Shown: positions 1-6,716, counted from the first letter of the stretch. The stretch is 13,900 bases of DNA from G020354785 sp964580815 (GCA_964580815.1 CAZOLY010000086.1:1-13900); one strand, 5' to 3'. The notes: a model not told the origin generated them from the sequence alone. A program made the numbers and translations.

Positions 1-224
1 GAATCAGGCAAAATGAAGAGCATAAGCTTAATAATAAATATTATGCCAGAACGACGCGTAATGCAATTAAAAAACTAAAGACCACAACCGATAAAAAAGA
101 AGCAAACAAATTATATCCCGAAATAGCTTCTATGTTGGACAAGCTGGCCAAAAGAAACATTATTCATAAGAAGAAATCATCAAACATAAAATCAAAACTG
201 GCCAAGCTGGCAAACAATTTATAA
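1..224 (+). CDS. rpsT: 30S ribosomal protein S20, C-terminal part (5' end outside window)
   Basis: S20 is a primary binder of 16S rRNA in the small ribosomal subunit. The reading frame enters at base 3 and runs 73 codons to a TAA at 222-224, so roughly the first 10 to 15 residues lie outside the window. Visible hallmarks are the Lys/Arg-rich helical sequence, the NKYYARTTRNAIKKLK stretch, the KLAKRNIIHKKKSSNIKSKL segment near the C-terminus and the short length. All match S20 of other bacteria closely. The gene is followed after about 20 bp by a strong intrinsic terminator, as expected for a monocistronic ribosomal protein gene. Nothing looks damaged. The family call is very secure; only the missing start limits the annotation. 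Confidence 0.95.
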   Translation, partial: IRQNEEHKLNNKYYARTTRNAIKKLKTTTDKKEANKLYPEIASMLDKLAKRNIIHKKKSSNIKSKLAKLANNL

Positions 225-246
225 GCTTATTAAAATTTATATCGTG

Positions 247-273
247 CCCCTCTGAACCTCAGGGGGGTTTTTT
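247..273 (+). terminator. Intrinsic terminator of rpsT
   Basis: A 9-bp stem (247-255 with 259-267, one T-G wobble, C/G-rich base, three-base loop ACC) is followed directly by six T. It lies 22 bp after the rpsT stop codon. The following gene (radC) starts only 18 bp after the T-run, so this hairpin should separate the two transcripts unless some polymerase reads through. Confidence 0.9.
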
Positions 274-291
274 GTTTCATTTTTTAACGTT

Positions 292-990
292 ATGGGTAAT
301 TATAAAAAACTAAGTATAAAAAACTGGGCAGTTGAAGACAGGCCCAGGGAAAGATTTCTTGCCAAAGGTATTCAAAGCCTCAGCGACACCGAACTAATAG
401 CATTGATCATAGGATCGGGGACAAGGGAAATATCTGCTGTGGAGTTGGCCAGGCAGATCTTAAAAAATGCAGACAATAATTTGAACCAGTTAGGGAAATT
501 TAATGTTGATGATTTGCTGAAGTTAAAAGGCGTGGGCAAGGCAAAGGCCATTTCAGTAATTGCTGCAATTGAGCTGGGCCGCAGGAGAAAATTATCTGAA
601 GCCCTGGAAAGGCCAAAGATCACAAGCAGTAAAGATGTATATGAGATATTATTCCCGTTGATCTCGGATCTGGCTCATGAAGAGTTCTGGATACTCTTAT
701 TGAACAGATCGAACAAGGTTATTGATAAATACAGAATTAGCCAGGGAGGGATAGCGGGAACGGTTATAGATGTTAAAATAATTCTGAAAAGGGCGGTTGA
801 AAAACTCGCATCATCAATAATATTGTGCCATAATCACCCTTCAGGCAACCTTACCCCCAGCAAGGCAGATATAAACATAACAAACAAACTCAGAGAAGCA
901 GCGGAACTGATGGACATCAAACTGCTTGACCATATTATAATTGCTGACAACTCATATTTTAGCTTCATTGATGAAGGAGTGTTGAGTTAA
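292..990 (+). CDS. radC: RadC family protein (JAMM/MPN+ domain, UPF0758)
   Basis: RadC-family protein of 232 residues, the usual size. The N-terminal part (residues about 1-75, with DRPRERF near 16-22) is the family-specific helical region. It is followed by a helix-hairpin-helix (LLKLKGVGKAKA, about 75-86), which suggests contact with DNA, and by a C-terminal JAMM metalloprotease-like domain (about 110-232). That domain carries the complete metal signature HNHPSGNLTPSKAD, with H180, H182 and D193 as expected zinc ligands. Despite the name, a role in DNA repair is not established for the family. The ATG at 292 gives the usual start of Bacteroidota homologues (KKLSIKxWAxEDRPRE). No Shine-Dalgarno is visible, and the leader between the rpsT terminator and the start is only 18 bp. 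Confidence 0.95.
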   Translation: MGNYKKLSIKNWAVEDRPRERFLAKGIQSLSDTELIALIIGSGTREISAVELARQILKNADNNLNQLGKFNVDDLLKLKGVGKAKAISVIAAIELGRRRKLSEALERPKITSSKDVYEILFPLISDLAHEEFWILLLNRSNKVIDKYRISQGGIAGTVIDVKIILKRAVEKLASSIILCHNHPSGNLTPSKADINITNKLREAAELMDIKLLDHIIIADNSYFSFIDEGVLS

Positions 991-1001
991 TTGTCAATTA
1001 A
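987..1001. repeat. Perfect 15-bp inverted repeat across the radC stop codon
   Basis: TTAATTG, a single T, then CAATTAA: seven-base arms around one central base, perfectly symmetrical and including the radC TAA. The one-base centre is too tight for a hairpin, so if it has a function it would be as a dimeric protein binding site. It may also be chance in AT-rich DNA. It sits about 26 bp upstream of the candidate -7 element for the rhomboid genes. Confidence 0.4.
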
Positions 1002-1026
1002 TATAAACATTTATGTAAAACAATAA

Positions 1027-1034
1027 TATATTTG
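1027..1034 (+). promoter_or_regulatory. Candidate Bacteroidota -7 promoter element for the rhomboid genes
   Basis: TATATTTG is an exact match to the TAnnTTTG -7 consensus of the Bacteroidota primary sigma factor. It lies 36 bp upstream of the first rhomboid ATG, which would give a leader of roughly 30 nt. No TTTG -33 element is present at the usual 19-21 bp upstream, so the call rests on the -7 motif and its position alone. Confidence 0.4.
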
Positions 1035-1070
1035 TGTTGTTAAATAGTATTCAGGTAATGTATATATCTT

Positions 1071-1925
1071 ATGACTAGTCTTGGAACAGGCAGATTTGGA
1101 TCAACCACGCAGGTAGTACGGAATTTACTGATTATAAATATAGCAATCTACTTTCTAAGCATTTTTTTGCGGGTTTTTTTCGAACTTGACATACATCAGA
1201 TTTTCGGGCTTCACTATTTTAAGTCGCATGCATTTAAACCCTACCAGATAATAACGCATATGTTTCTGCATGCCTATATGAACCCTTATACTAACAGGAT
1301 TATTATATTTCATATCCTTTTTAATATGTTCGGATTATGGATGTTTGGAAGGGTTCTTGAAAATGTTCTGGGGAGTAAAAAATTTTTTCTGCTTTATTTT
1401 ACTGCCGGCATTGGTGCTGCTCTTATTCATATGCTTGTTCTGCATATACAAATATCATCTTTGGTAAAGCTTGCAGATTCATTTTATTATGCTCCTACAT
1501 ATGATACTTTTAGTCTGATAGTTAATAAATATTTAGGTAATCCATCGCAGGAAGTTTTAATCTTAATGGATAAATGGCTTAATAATCCGGGTAATAGTGC
1601 TTACATTGGGGATGCCAAAAGGGTAGTGACATTAATAGTGCAATTGCATGTTGAAGGGAATATAACAGTAGGGGCGTCAGGTGCCATTTTTGGGATACTG
1701 GCCGCATTCACAGTCCTCTTTCCTAATGTTGAATTGATGTTAATATTTTTTCCCGTACCTATTAAAGCAAAGTACCTTGTACCGGGGTATGCGGTATTAG
1801 AACTATTTTTTGGAGTAGCTAATTTTAAAGGTGATAATATCGCACATTTTGCGCATCTGGGAGGAGCGCTGTTCGGACTTTTACTGGTTTTGATCTGGAA
1901 GAGACACCAGTTCAGGAGATATTGA
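1071..1925 (+). CDS. Rhomboid family intramembrane serine protease (first of a tandem pair)
   Basis: Polytopic membrane protease expected to cleave transmembrane substrates within the inner membrane. The rhomboid core is complete: HILFNMFG (H81 and N85, oxyanion region), GASGAIFG with the catalytic Ser203, and AHFAHLGGALFG with the catalytic His262. There are about six membrane segments, at roughly residues 17-37, 76-98, 104-127, 198-218, 224-247 and 258-276. Unusual for a minimal rhomboid is a loop of about 70 residues (128-200) between the third segment and the Ser-bearing one, which could form a substrate or partner surface. ATG 1071 is the first start in this frame that precedes the hydrophobic N-terminus. 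The next gene is a second rhomboid 35 bp downstream, so co-transcription is likely. The natural substrate is unknown. Confidence 0.93.
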   Translation: MTSLGTGRFGSTTQVVRNLLIINIAIYFLSIFLRVFFELDIHQIFGLHYFKSHAFKPYQIITHMFLHAYMNPYTNRIIIFHILFNMFGLWMFGRVLENVLGSKKFFLLYFTAGIGAALIHMLVLHIQISSLVKLADSFYYAPTYDTFSLIVNKYLGNPSQEVLILMDKWLNNPGNSAYIGDAKRVVTLIVQLHVEGNITVGASGAIFGILAAFTVLFPNVELMLIFFPVPIKAKYLVPGYAVLELFFGVANFKGDNIAHFAHLGGALFGLLLVLIWKRHQFRRY

Positions 1926-1926
1926 C

Positions 1927-1934
1927 TATTTTTG
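1927..1934 (+). promoter_or_regulatory. Possible internal -7 element before the second rhomboid gene
   Basis: TATTTTTG matches TAnnTTTG exactly and would give a leader of about 20 nt for the gene starting at 1961. No -33 TTTG is found at the right distance, and such motifs arise easily in AT-rich sequence, so this is a weak candidate. Confidence 0.2.
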
Positions 1935-1960
1935 TATAAATATTTCAGCAAATACCTTGA

Positions 1961-2869
1961 ATGACAATAATTGACGAAATAAAACAATCTTATAAGAGAG
2001 GTGGAGTACTTGTCAGGTTAATTTATATCAATATCCTCATTTTCTTAATTTTATTACCCCTGGTTAGATTTGTTCCCGGATTTCATGATAAATTTCTTAC
2101 ATTTTTTATGGTCCCTGCCGATATATCGAAGCTGATATTCAGGCCATGGACCGTTTTTACTTACATGTTCCTTCATTTTAATTTTTTGCATATTCTTTTT
2201 AATATGATCTGGTTTTTCATGTTTGGCAGGATATTTCTTATGTACTTCACCGAAAAGCAACTATTAAGTACATTCATTCTGGGAGGCATTGCAGGAGCAT
2301 TATTATTTGTGGTTTCCTATAATATTTTTCTGGTAATTTTTCATAATATCATTCCCGGATTAGATGAAGCTGTCAGGGGTGCTGTGATGCTGGGGGCTTC
2401 AGCAGGGGTCATGGCTGTAGCGATGGGAGTATGTTTTTATGCGCCTGACTATAGCGTATATGTTCCTCTTATAGGGCCTGTTAAATTGATATATATTGCT
2501 ATCTTTTTTATTGTGACAGATGTCTTGCAGATTATTTATTCCAGTAATGCCGGCGGTCATATTGCCCATCTGGGGGGAGCAATATTCGGCTACTTATTTG
2601 TTCAGCAATACAGAAAGGGAAAGGACCTGGGCAGGGGTCTGAATAGTATATTGGATTTTATAGCTTCGCTTTTCAAACCGGGAAAGAAGAGGATGAAGGT
2701 ATCCTATAAACGTAGTGCCAGAGATATAACTGACATGGAATATAACCGGCGAAAGGCAGAAGCACAGGAGGAAATTGATCGTATCCTCGATAAAATTGCC
2801 AGGTCAGGATATGATAGTCTTACAAAAAAAGAAAAAGAGACCCTTTTCAGAATGAGTAATAAAAGTTAA
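1961..2869 (+). CDS. Rhomboid family intramembrane serine protease with C-terminal cytoplasmic tail (second of pair)
   Basis: Second rhomboid protease, clearly related to but diverged from its upstream neighbour. Core motifs are FLHILFNMIWFFMFG (H77, N81), GASAGVMA with the catalytic Ser147, and GGHIAHLGGAIFG with the catalytic His203. The usual G-x-S-G is G-A-S-A here, a variant I recall from Bacteroidota homologues, so activity is still likely. After the last membrane segment (about 205-217) comes a charged soluble tail of about 80 residues. Its end, with DRILDKIARSGYDSLTKKEKETLF, is a small helical module found at the C-terminus of many Bacteroidota rhomboids (DUF6576-like, from memory). 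The gene lies 35 bp after the first rhomboid and about 40 bp before an EEP-family gene, an arrangement I recognise as conserved in this phylum. Substrates are unknown. Confidence 0.93.
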   Translation: MTIIDEIKQSYKRGGVLVRLIYINILIFLILLPLVRFVPGFHDKFLTFFMVPADISKLIFRPWTVFTYMFLHFNFLHILFNMIWFFMFGRIFLMYFTEKQLLSTFILGGIAGALLFVVSYNIFLVIFHNIIPGLDEAVRGAVMLGASAGVMAVAMGVCFYAPDYSVYVPLIGPVKLIYIAIFFIVTDVLQIIYSSNAGGHIAHLGGAIFGYLFVQQYRKGKDLGRGLNSILDFIASLFKPGKKRMKVSYKRSARDITDMEYNRRKAEAQEEIDRILDKIARSGYDSLTKKEKETLFRMSNKS

Positions 2870-2908
2870 CTATCTGTGTCGTCTTGTTATTAGTAAAATG
2901 TAACTATT

Positions 2909-4000
2909 TTGAAGAAAATTTTAAGCAGAGCAGTATTGTCATTAAACCTTTTTTTCGTTGGCTTTTTGATTCTGTCGTACTTATCCCCTTTAATAAGTCC
3001 GGAAAAGATATGGATTTTTGCGTTTTTCGGGCTGGCATATCCCTATATTCTTATTATAAACATTGTTTTTGTAATCTACTGGGCATTAACGAAAAACAGA
3101 TATTTTCTGATCTCCCTGGTTGCAATATTGATCGGCTGGGGGCAACTCAGAAAGTATTTTCAGATTCAGATAATAAGGAAAAAAATTCCTGCTGCTGCCC
3201 AGCATTTTAAGATAATGTCCTATAATGTAAGGTTGTTCGATCATTACAGATGGCTGGGAGATACAGCTGCGGAAAAGAATATTTTTTACTTCATTTCTGA
3301 CGAAAAGCCGCAGATCATTTGTTTCCAGGAGTTTCTAGCTCAAAAATTCTCAGGGTATACAAGTGATGATCTTATTAAAGAACTGGATGATACACCATAT
3401 AATCACATAAATTACATAAGTTTTCAATCTAACGGAAATAGTTTTGGTATAGCCACTTTCAGCAGTTTTCCAATTGTAAATAAAGGATATATTAAGTTTG
3501 AGAATTCTGTAAATACCGCTATTTATTCAGATATAAAAATCAATTCAGATACAATAAGGGTATATAATTGTCATCTGCAGTCAATAAATCTTAAGAAAAG
3601 TAATTATGGGTTTATTGACAGTCTTATTTTAAAATACAATAATAAGCATCTTGACGAGCTGAAGGATATATCATCAAGGTTAAAGAATGCATATATAAAA
3701 AGGGCAAGACAGGTAGATATTCTGTCGGCGCATGTCAGGAATTCAAAATATCCTGTTATAGTATGCGGAGATTTTAACGATACTCCTGTATCATATACTT
3801 ACAGGAAAATGAAGGGGAAATTCTCGGATGCTTACCTGGAATCGGGATATGGGATAGGTAATACGTACCTGGGTAATTTTCCTTCTTTCAGGATAGATTA
3901 TATATTTCACAGTAAAAAAATAAAATCCTTCAATTTTGAAACGGGAAGAATAAAATGGTCAGATCATTATCCTGTTACCTGTGAGATGGTTATCAAATAA
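2909..4000 (+). CDS. Membrane-anchored endonuclease/exonuclease/phosphatase (EEP) family protein
   Basis: A 363-residue protein with two or three N-terminal membrane segments (about 9-28, 34-59 and 65-80) followed by an EEP domain (about 100-363). The metal-dependent phosphodiesterase motifs are all present: MSYNVRLFD (N106), CFQEF (E141), YNCHLQS (H222), CGDFNDTP (D288, N290), FRIDYIF (D330) and SDHYPV (D352, H353). The fold covers nucleases, inositol-phosphate phosphatases and sphingomyelinases, and the substrate cannot be told from sequence. The start is TTG at 2909. An in-frame TAA lies at 2894, no ATG lies between, and the next Met (103) would remove all membrane segments. It follows the rhomboid pair on the same strand and its 3' end overlaps the convergent dehydratase gene by 8 bp. 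Confidence 0.88.
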   Translation: MKKILSRAVLSLNLFFVGFLILSYLSPLISPEKIWIFAFFGLAYPYILIINIVFVIYWALTKNRYFLISLVAILIGWGQLRKYFQIQIIRKKIPAAAQHFKIMSYNVRLFDHYRWLGDTAAEKNIFYFISDEKPQIICFQEFLAQKFSGYTSDDLIKELDDTPYNHINYISFQSNGNSFGIATFSSFPIVNKGYIKFENSVNTAIYSDIKINSDTIRVYNCHLQSINLKKSNYGFIDSLILKYNNKHLDELKDISSRLKNAYIKRARQVDILSAHVRNSKYPVIVCGDFNDTPVSYTYRKMKGKFSDAYLESGYGIGNTYLGNFPSFRIDYIFHSKKIKSFNFETGRIKWSDHYPVTCEMVIK

Positions 4001-4943
4001 AAGGAAGATTATTGAGATCCACATTTCCCCCTGTTATGATTATTCCTGTCTTTTTGTTACTGAACATTTTCTTGTTTTCCAGGATAGCAGACATTGTTAC
4101 GGACGCAGAAGGTTCAATGATTATTTTCATACGTTCCCAGATAATCCTCATAGCCTGAATTATTGATTTTTCTTTCACAGTAATGATATCGTCCACTTTT
4201 TTTCTGATGATTTCAAATGTAAGGTCTCCCAGCGAAGTCAGGAGTCCGTCTGCTATTGTAACCGGATTTTCTGAAGGTATAAGCTTGCCGCTTTTAAATG
4301 AGCGGTAAGCGTCATCAGCATTAAGGGGTTCTGCTCCTATTACCGTAATCCTCGGATTCATAGCTTTTACTGCGATAGCCGTACCACTGAGCATACCTCC
4401 GCCCCCAACCGGAGTAAGTATATATTGCAGTGAGTGCACCTTTTCGACAAGTTCTTTTGCTGCTGTTCCCTGCCCGCAAATTACTTCAAAGCAGTTATAA
4501 GGGTGAATAAATACAGCTCCTGTTTTATTTACTACTTTTTCAAGGGTTTGTTCCCTTGATTTTAACGTTGGCTCACAGAATGTAATATTTGCTCCATAGC
4601 TTCGTACAGCATTAACCTTCACAGGCAATGCACTTTCAGGCATTACAATATGGCATTTTATGTTCCTTGTTCTGGCTGCCAGGGCCAGGGCTCCTGCATG
4701 ATTTCCCGAAGAGTGTGTCGCTACGCCTTTTTTAGCCATTTCTTCACTTAGTGACTGGACGGCATTTGTAGCTCCCCTGAATTTAAAAGCCCCGGCTTTC
4801 TGGAAGTTCTCGCATTTGAAATACAGGTCTGATTCAACCATCTTATTAATACTTGCCGATGTTAAAACAGGAGTATTATGGATATAACTTTTAATCCGTT
4901 GATGTGCTGACTCTATGTCCCTGAAGGAAGGAATATTAGCCAT
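3993..4943 (-). CDS. PLP-dependent threonine/serine dehydratase or serine racemase
   Basis: Fold-type II PLP enzyme of 316 residues without a C-terminal ACT regulatory domain, so it is not the long biosynthetic IlvA form. The PLP lysine is K54 in AFKFRGA; the substrate/cofactor loop is THSSGNHAGALA (S79 the likely second base); the phosphate-binding glycine loop is GGGG at 180-183. E205, A209 and D211 have the same spacing as the divalent-cation site of mammalian serine racemase. The chemistry is therefore dehydration of L-Ser/L-Thr to 2-oxoacids, serine racemisation, or both. The gene starts with ATG behind a GGGGAG Shine-Dalgarno-like sequence (4953-4958 on the plus strand, 9-nt spacing). 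It lies 26 bp downstream of the CarboxypepD_reg-like gene, probably co-transcribed, and its 3' end overlaps the EEP gene by 8 bp. Confidence 0.9.
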   Translation of the reverse strand: MANIPSFRDIESAHQRIKSYIHNTPVLTSASINKMVESDLYFKCENFQKAGAFKFRGATNAVQSLSEEMAKKGVATHSSGNHAGALALAARTRNIKCHIVMPESALPVKVNAVRSYGANITFCEPTLKSREQTLEKVVNKTGAVFIHPYNCFEVICGQGTAAKELVEKVHSLQYILTPVGGGGMLSGTAIAVKAMNPRITVIGAEPLNADDAYRSFKSGKLIPSENPVTIADGLLTSLGDLTFEIIRKKVDDIITVKEKSIIQAMRIIWERMKIIIEPSASVTMSAILENKKMFSNKKTGIIITGGNVDLNNLPFI

Positions 4944-4969
4944 ATTTAATGTCTCCCCGAATATTAAAA

Positions 4970-5791
4970 TTAACTGAATTTATATTTTTCGTAATCGAGA
5001 TATAAGTTGCTTTTTTTTAGTTTTTTAAATTCTTCAAGCTTCTCCAATACTCTGACCAATATATAATACTGGTTTGTTTCCAGCAAGTACTTCTCACTAA
5101 AATTACAAAAAACCATGAATTCTATAAGTTCATCACCTTCAAGTCCGGTTAAGTTACCAACTATTTCTGGATTAAATTTTTCATAAATAATATTCTTAAT
5201 TTTTTCCTTTTCCTTAATTTTTTTCAGCTTGATCATTTCAATTTCTTCACGTGAAAGTATAGGGATAGAATAGAGGACTCCCCGGGCAAGTTTATCCATG
5301 TCCTGTTGATACTTTACTTCCTTACCTGTCTGTCTTGAGATATCATACAATGATTTCCGCAGTTTAGCGGTCCTTGTTTCCGGCAGTTTCAAGGCCAGTA
5401 CTTTCTGCTTGAACTGTTCGTATGTGCCCAGTGCATAAACCCTGGCTTCCGGTATTTCATATTTTCTTGGCAGGAGCTCAACAAATACTGACTCTTCCTG
5501 CAACATAGAATCAGTAATGCAGACGGCTTTCAAAAAGTAACCTATAGCCGAAAAAACAAGAGTATCTTCCCTGCTTACCCTCACTGAAAAATAACCACTT
5601 GTGTCAGAGACAGTTGTTCTGTGGGTTCTCTCATTGTAAATATGTACGAGTGAAACATATTCAAATGTATGCTCATTAACGATGATGCCCTTAAGGTCCT
5701 CTGCATTTTCCTTAAGCCCGATTTGCGGGTATACGGGCAGGAAAATTATAAGCATGTAACAGGAGGTCAGTATTTTTAATACAGGCTTCAA
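4970..5791 (-). CDS. Exported CarboxypepD_reg-like domain protein of unknown function
   Basis: A 273-residue protein with an N-terminal signal peptide (K-rich start, hydrophobic core about 12-20, likely cleavage after about residue 23). A carboxypeptidase regulatory-like beta-sandwich follows (about 33-107), recognisable by LKGIIVN, VSDTSGYFSVRV, DTLVFSAIGY and VELLPRKYEI. This is the module that precedes the plug of many SusC/TonB receptors, but here there is no barrel: the C-terminal 160 residues are charged, mostly helical and of no family I recognise, with a Lys/Glu-rich stretch about 183-200. Such stand-alone proteins are common in Bacteroidota envelopes. The start is TTG (plus strand CAA at 5789-5791); an in-frame stop lies at 5810-5812 with no ATG between, and the next Met (residue 13) would cut the signal peptide. 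It leads the minus-strand pair with the dehydratase gene. Confidence 0.75.
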   Translation of the reverse strand: MKPVLKILTSCYMLIIFLPVYPQIGLKENAEDLKGIIVNEHTFEYVSLVHIYNERTHRTTVSDTSGYFSVRVSREDTLVFSAIGYFLKAVCITDSMLQEESVFVELLPRKYEIPEARVYALGTYEQFKQKVLALKLPETRTAKLRKSLYDISRQTGKEVKYQQDMDKLARGVLYSIPILSREEIEMIKLKKIKEKEKIKNIIYEKFNPEIVGNLTGLEGDELIEFMVFCNFSEKYLLETNQYYILVRVLEKLEEFKKLKKSNLYLDYEKYKFS

Positions 5792-5810
5792 ATTGTTAAT
5801 TCGGGTACAT

Positions 5811-5826
5811 TATAAAGCTATAAAGC
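5811..5826. repeat. Tandem 8-bp direct repeat (TATAAAGC twice)
   Basis: Two perfect adjacent copies of TATAAAGC, followed by TTTG, about 20 bp upstream of the minus-strand TTG start in the divergent gap 5792-5989. They may be a regulator half-site pair or simple sequence drift; nothing else supports either reading. Confidence 0.35.
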
Positions 5827-5943
5827 TTTGTGATTAAAAAAAATATAATATCGTTAAATTTTGTTAAATGTTATTTATCATTCCTGCATAAATGGTATCC
5901 ATTAATATTATAAAAAAGAACAATTATTACGGATTTATTGTTT

Positions 5944-5978
5944 TAATTTTGACTTAAATGATAATTTTAACAAGTTTG
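5944..5978 (+). promoter_or_regulatory. Candidate promoter of the pterin/YidD/metal-transport operon
   Basis: TAATTTTG at 5944-5951 matches the TAnnTTTG -7 consensus exactly and would place the transcript start about 32 nt before the ATG at 5990. It lacks a -33 TTTG. An alternative register uses TTTG at 5948-5951 as -33 and CAAGTTTG at 5971-5978 (one mismatch) as -7, with ideal 19-bp spacing but a leader of only a few bases. Either would start the downstream gene run. The first is preferred for leader length. Confidence 0.4.
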
Positions 5979-5989
5979 AATTAAATATT

Positions 5990-6400
5990 ATGACAGTAAC
6001 GGTATGCAGAAAAGCTCATTTTAACGCTGCCCACAGGCTGTGTAATCCCGGATGGGATGATGCGGAAAATAAAAAGATTTTTGGTGTCTGCAGCAATCCC
6101 AATTACCACGGACATAATTATGACCTTATCGTTAAGGTTACGGGAGAGATTAATCCCGAGACAGGATTTGTTATAGATATCGATCTATTAAAAGGTATTA
6201 TCGAGGAGTCAGTAATTAAAAGATATGATCATAAGAACCTTAACCTTGATGTTGAAGATTTTAAAGATGCTAATCCTACTGCTGAGAATATAGCAGTAGC
6301 TATCTGGAATCTTTTACGTGCAAAAATTGATTCAAAGCTTGGGCTGAAAGTAGTATTATATGAAACCGAACGTAATTTTATTGAATACCCGGGAGAATGA
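5990..6400 (+). CDS. 6-pyruvoyl-tetrahydropterin synthase / 6-carboxytetrahydropterin synthase family enzyme
   Basis: A 136-residue single-domain enzyme of the PTPS/QueD (T-fold) family, which acts on 7,8-dihydroneopterin triphosphate. Zinc ligands are H15 (FNAAHRL), H40 and H42 (YHGHNY). The catalytic Cys is C34, D80-H81 form the acid/base pair in DHKNL, and E125 in LYETE anchors the pterin ring. Spacing of the Cys to the zinc motif is C-x5-HGH (CSNPNYHGH), as in animal PTPS, not the C-x3-HGH of typical QueD. That points to 6-pyruvoyl-tetrahydropterin formation rather than queuosine synthesis, although databases often label such proteins 6-carboxytetrahydropterin synthase. The ATG at 5990 gives the normal N-terminus. 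It is the first gene of the run, and its stop overlaps the first possible yidD start (ATGA). Confidence 0.92.
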   Translation: MTVTVCRKAHFNAAHRLCNPGWDDAENKKIFGVCSNPNYHGHNYDLIVKVTGEINPETGFVIDIDLLKGIIEESVIKRYDHKNLNLDVEDFKDANPTAENIAVAIWNLLRAKIDSKLGLKVVLYETERNFIEYPGE

Positions 6401-6696
6401 GGAAGGGCATTGAAACAATAATTATAATGAAAATTTTCCGGTTTTTACGGAGCATGTTAATACAAATACTTATTCTGCCGGTAAGGTTATACCAGCTTGC
6501 CATTTCGCCACTGATGCCGGCAAGTTGCCGCCATTTGCCAACATGTTCACAATATGCTATTGAGGCCTTAAAGGTCCATGGTATTTTTAAAGGGAGCTGG
6601 CTGGCCTTCAGAAGGATTATTCGCTGTCATCCCTGGGGAACTCAAGGTTTTGATCCTGTGCCTCCCAAAAAGATAAAAACAAAAAGGTATTCATAA
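6397..6696 (+). CDS. yidD: Membrane protein insertion efficiency factor YidD
   Basis: Small protein that helps YidC insert proteins into the inner membrane. Family hallmarks are an N-terminal amphipathic or membrane-associating helix (LIQILILPVRLYQLAISPL), the Cys-containing CRHLPTCSQYA motif (C44, C50), GSWLAFRRIIRCHPW with C77, and the terminal GFDPVP. Here yidD is not next to rnpA/yidC as in many bacteria but sits between a pterin enzyme and a metal transporter. Two starts are possible: ATG 6397, which overlaps the upstream stop as ATGA and suggests coupling, and ATG 6427, which gives the more family-like N-terminus MKIFRF and removes 10 residues of little conservation. I report the longer form; the shorter is equally plausible. 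Confidence 0.92.
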   Translation: MRKGIETIIIMKIFRFLRSMLIQILILPVRLYQLAISPLMPASCRHLPTCSQYAIEALKVHGIFKGSWLAFRRIIRCHPWGTQGFDPVPPKKIKTKRYS

Positions 6697-6716
6697 AAAC
6701 AGAACCAGGTCTTTTT

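Noticed and set aside
1601..1987. Minus-strand open frame of 128 codons inside the first rhomboid gene
   Set aside because: It lies antisense to the catalytic Ser/His region, whose conservation explains the sequence; its translation shows no recognisable domain.
2884..3210. Alternative plus-strand reading frame of 108 codons overlapping the start of the EEP gene
   Set aside because: Its translation is Cys-rich and resembles no family; the other frame encodes the membrane segments that lead without interruption into a canonical EEP domain.
4970..5791. CarboxypepD_reg-like protein as a truncated SusC/TonB receptor
   Set aside because: After the regulatory-like domain there is no plug or beta-barrel remnant but a coherent charged helical region ending at a normal stop, so it is a complete small protein.
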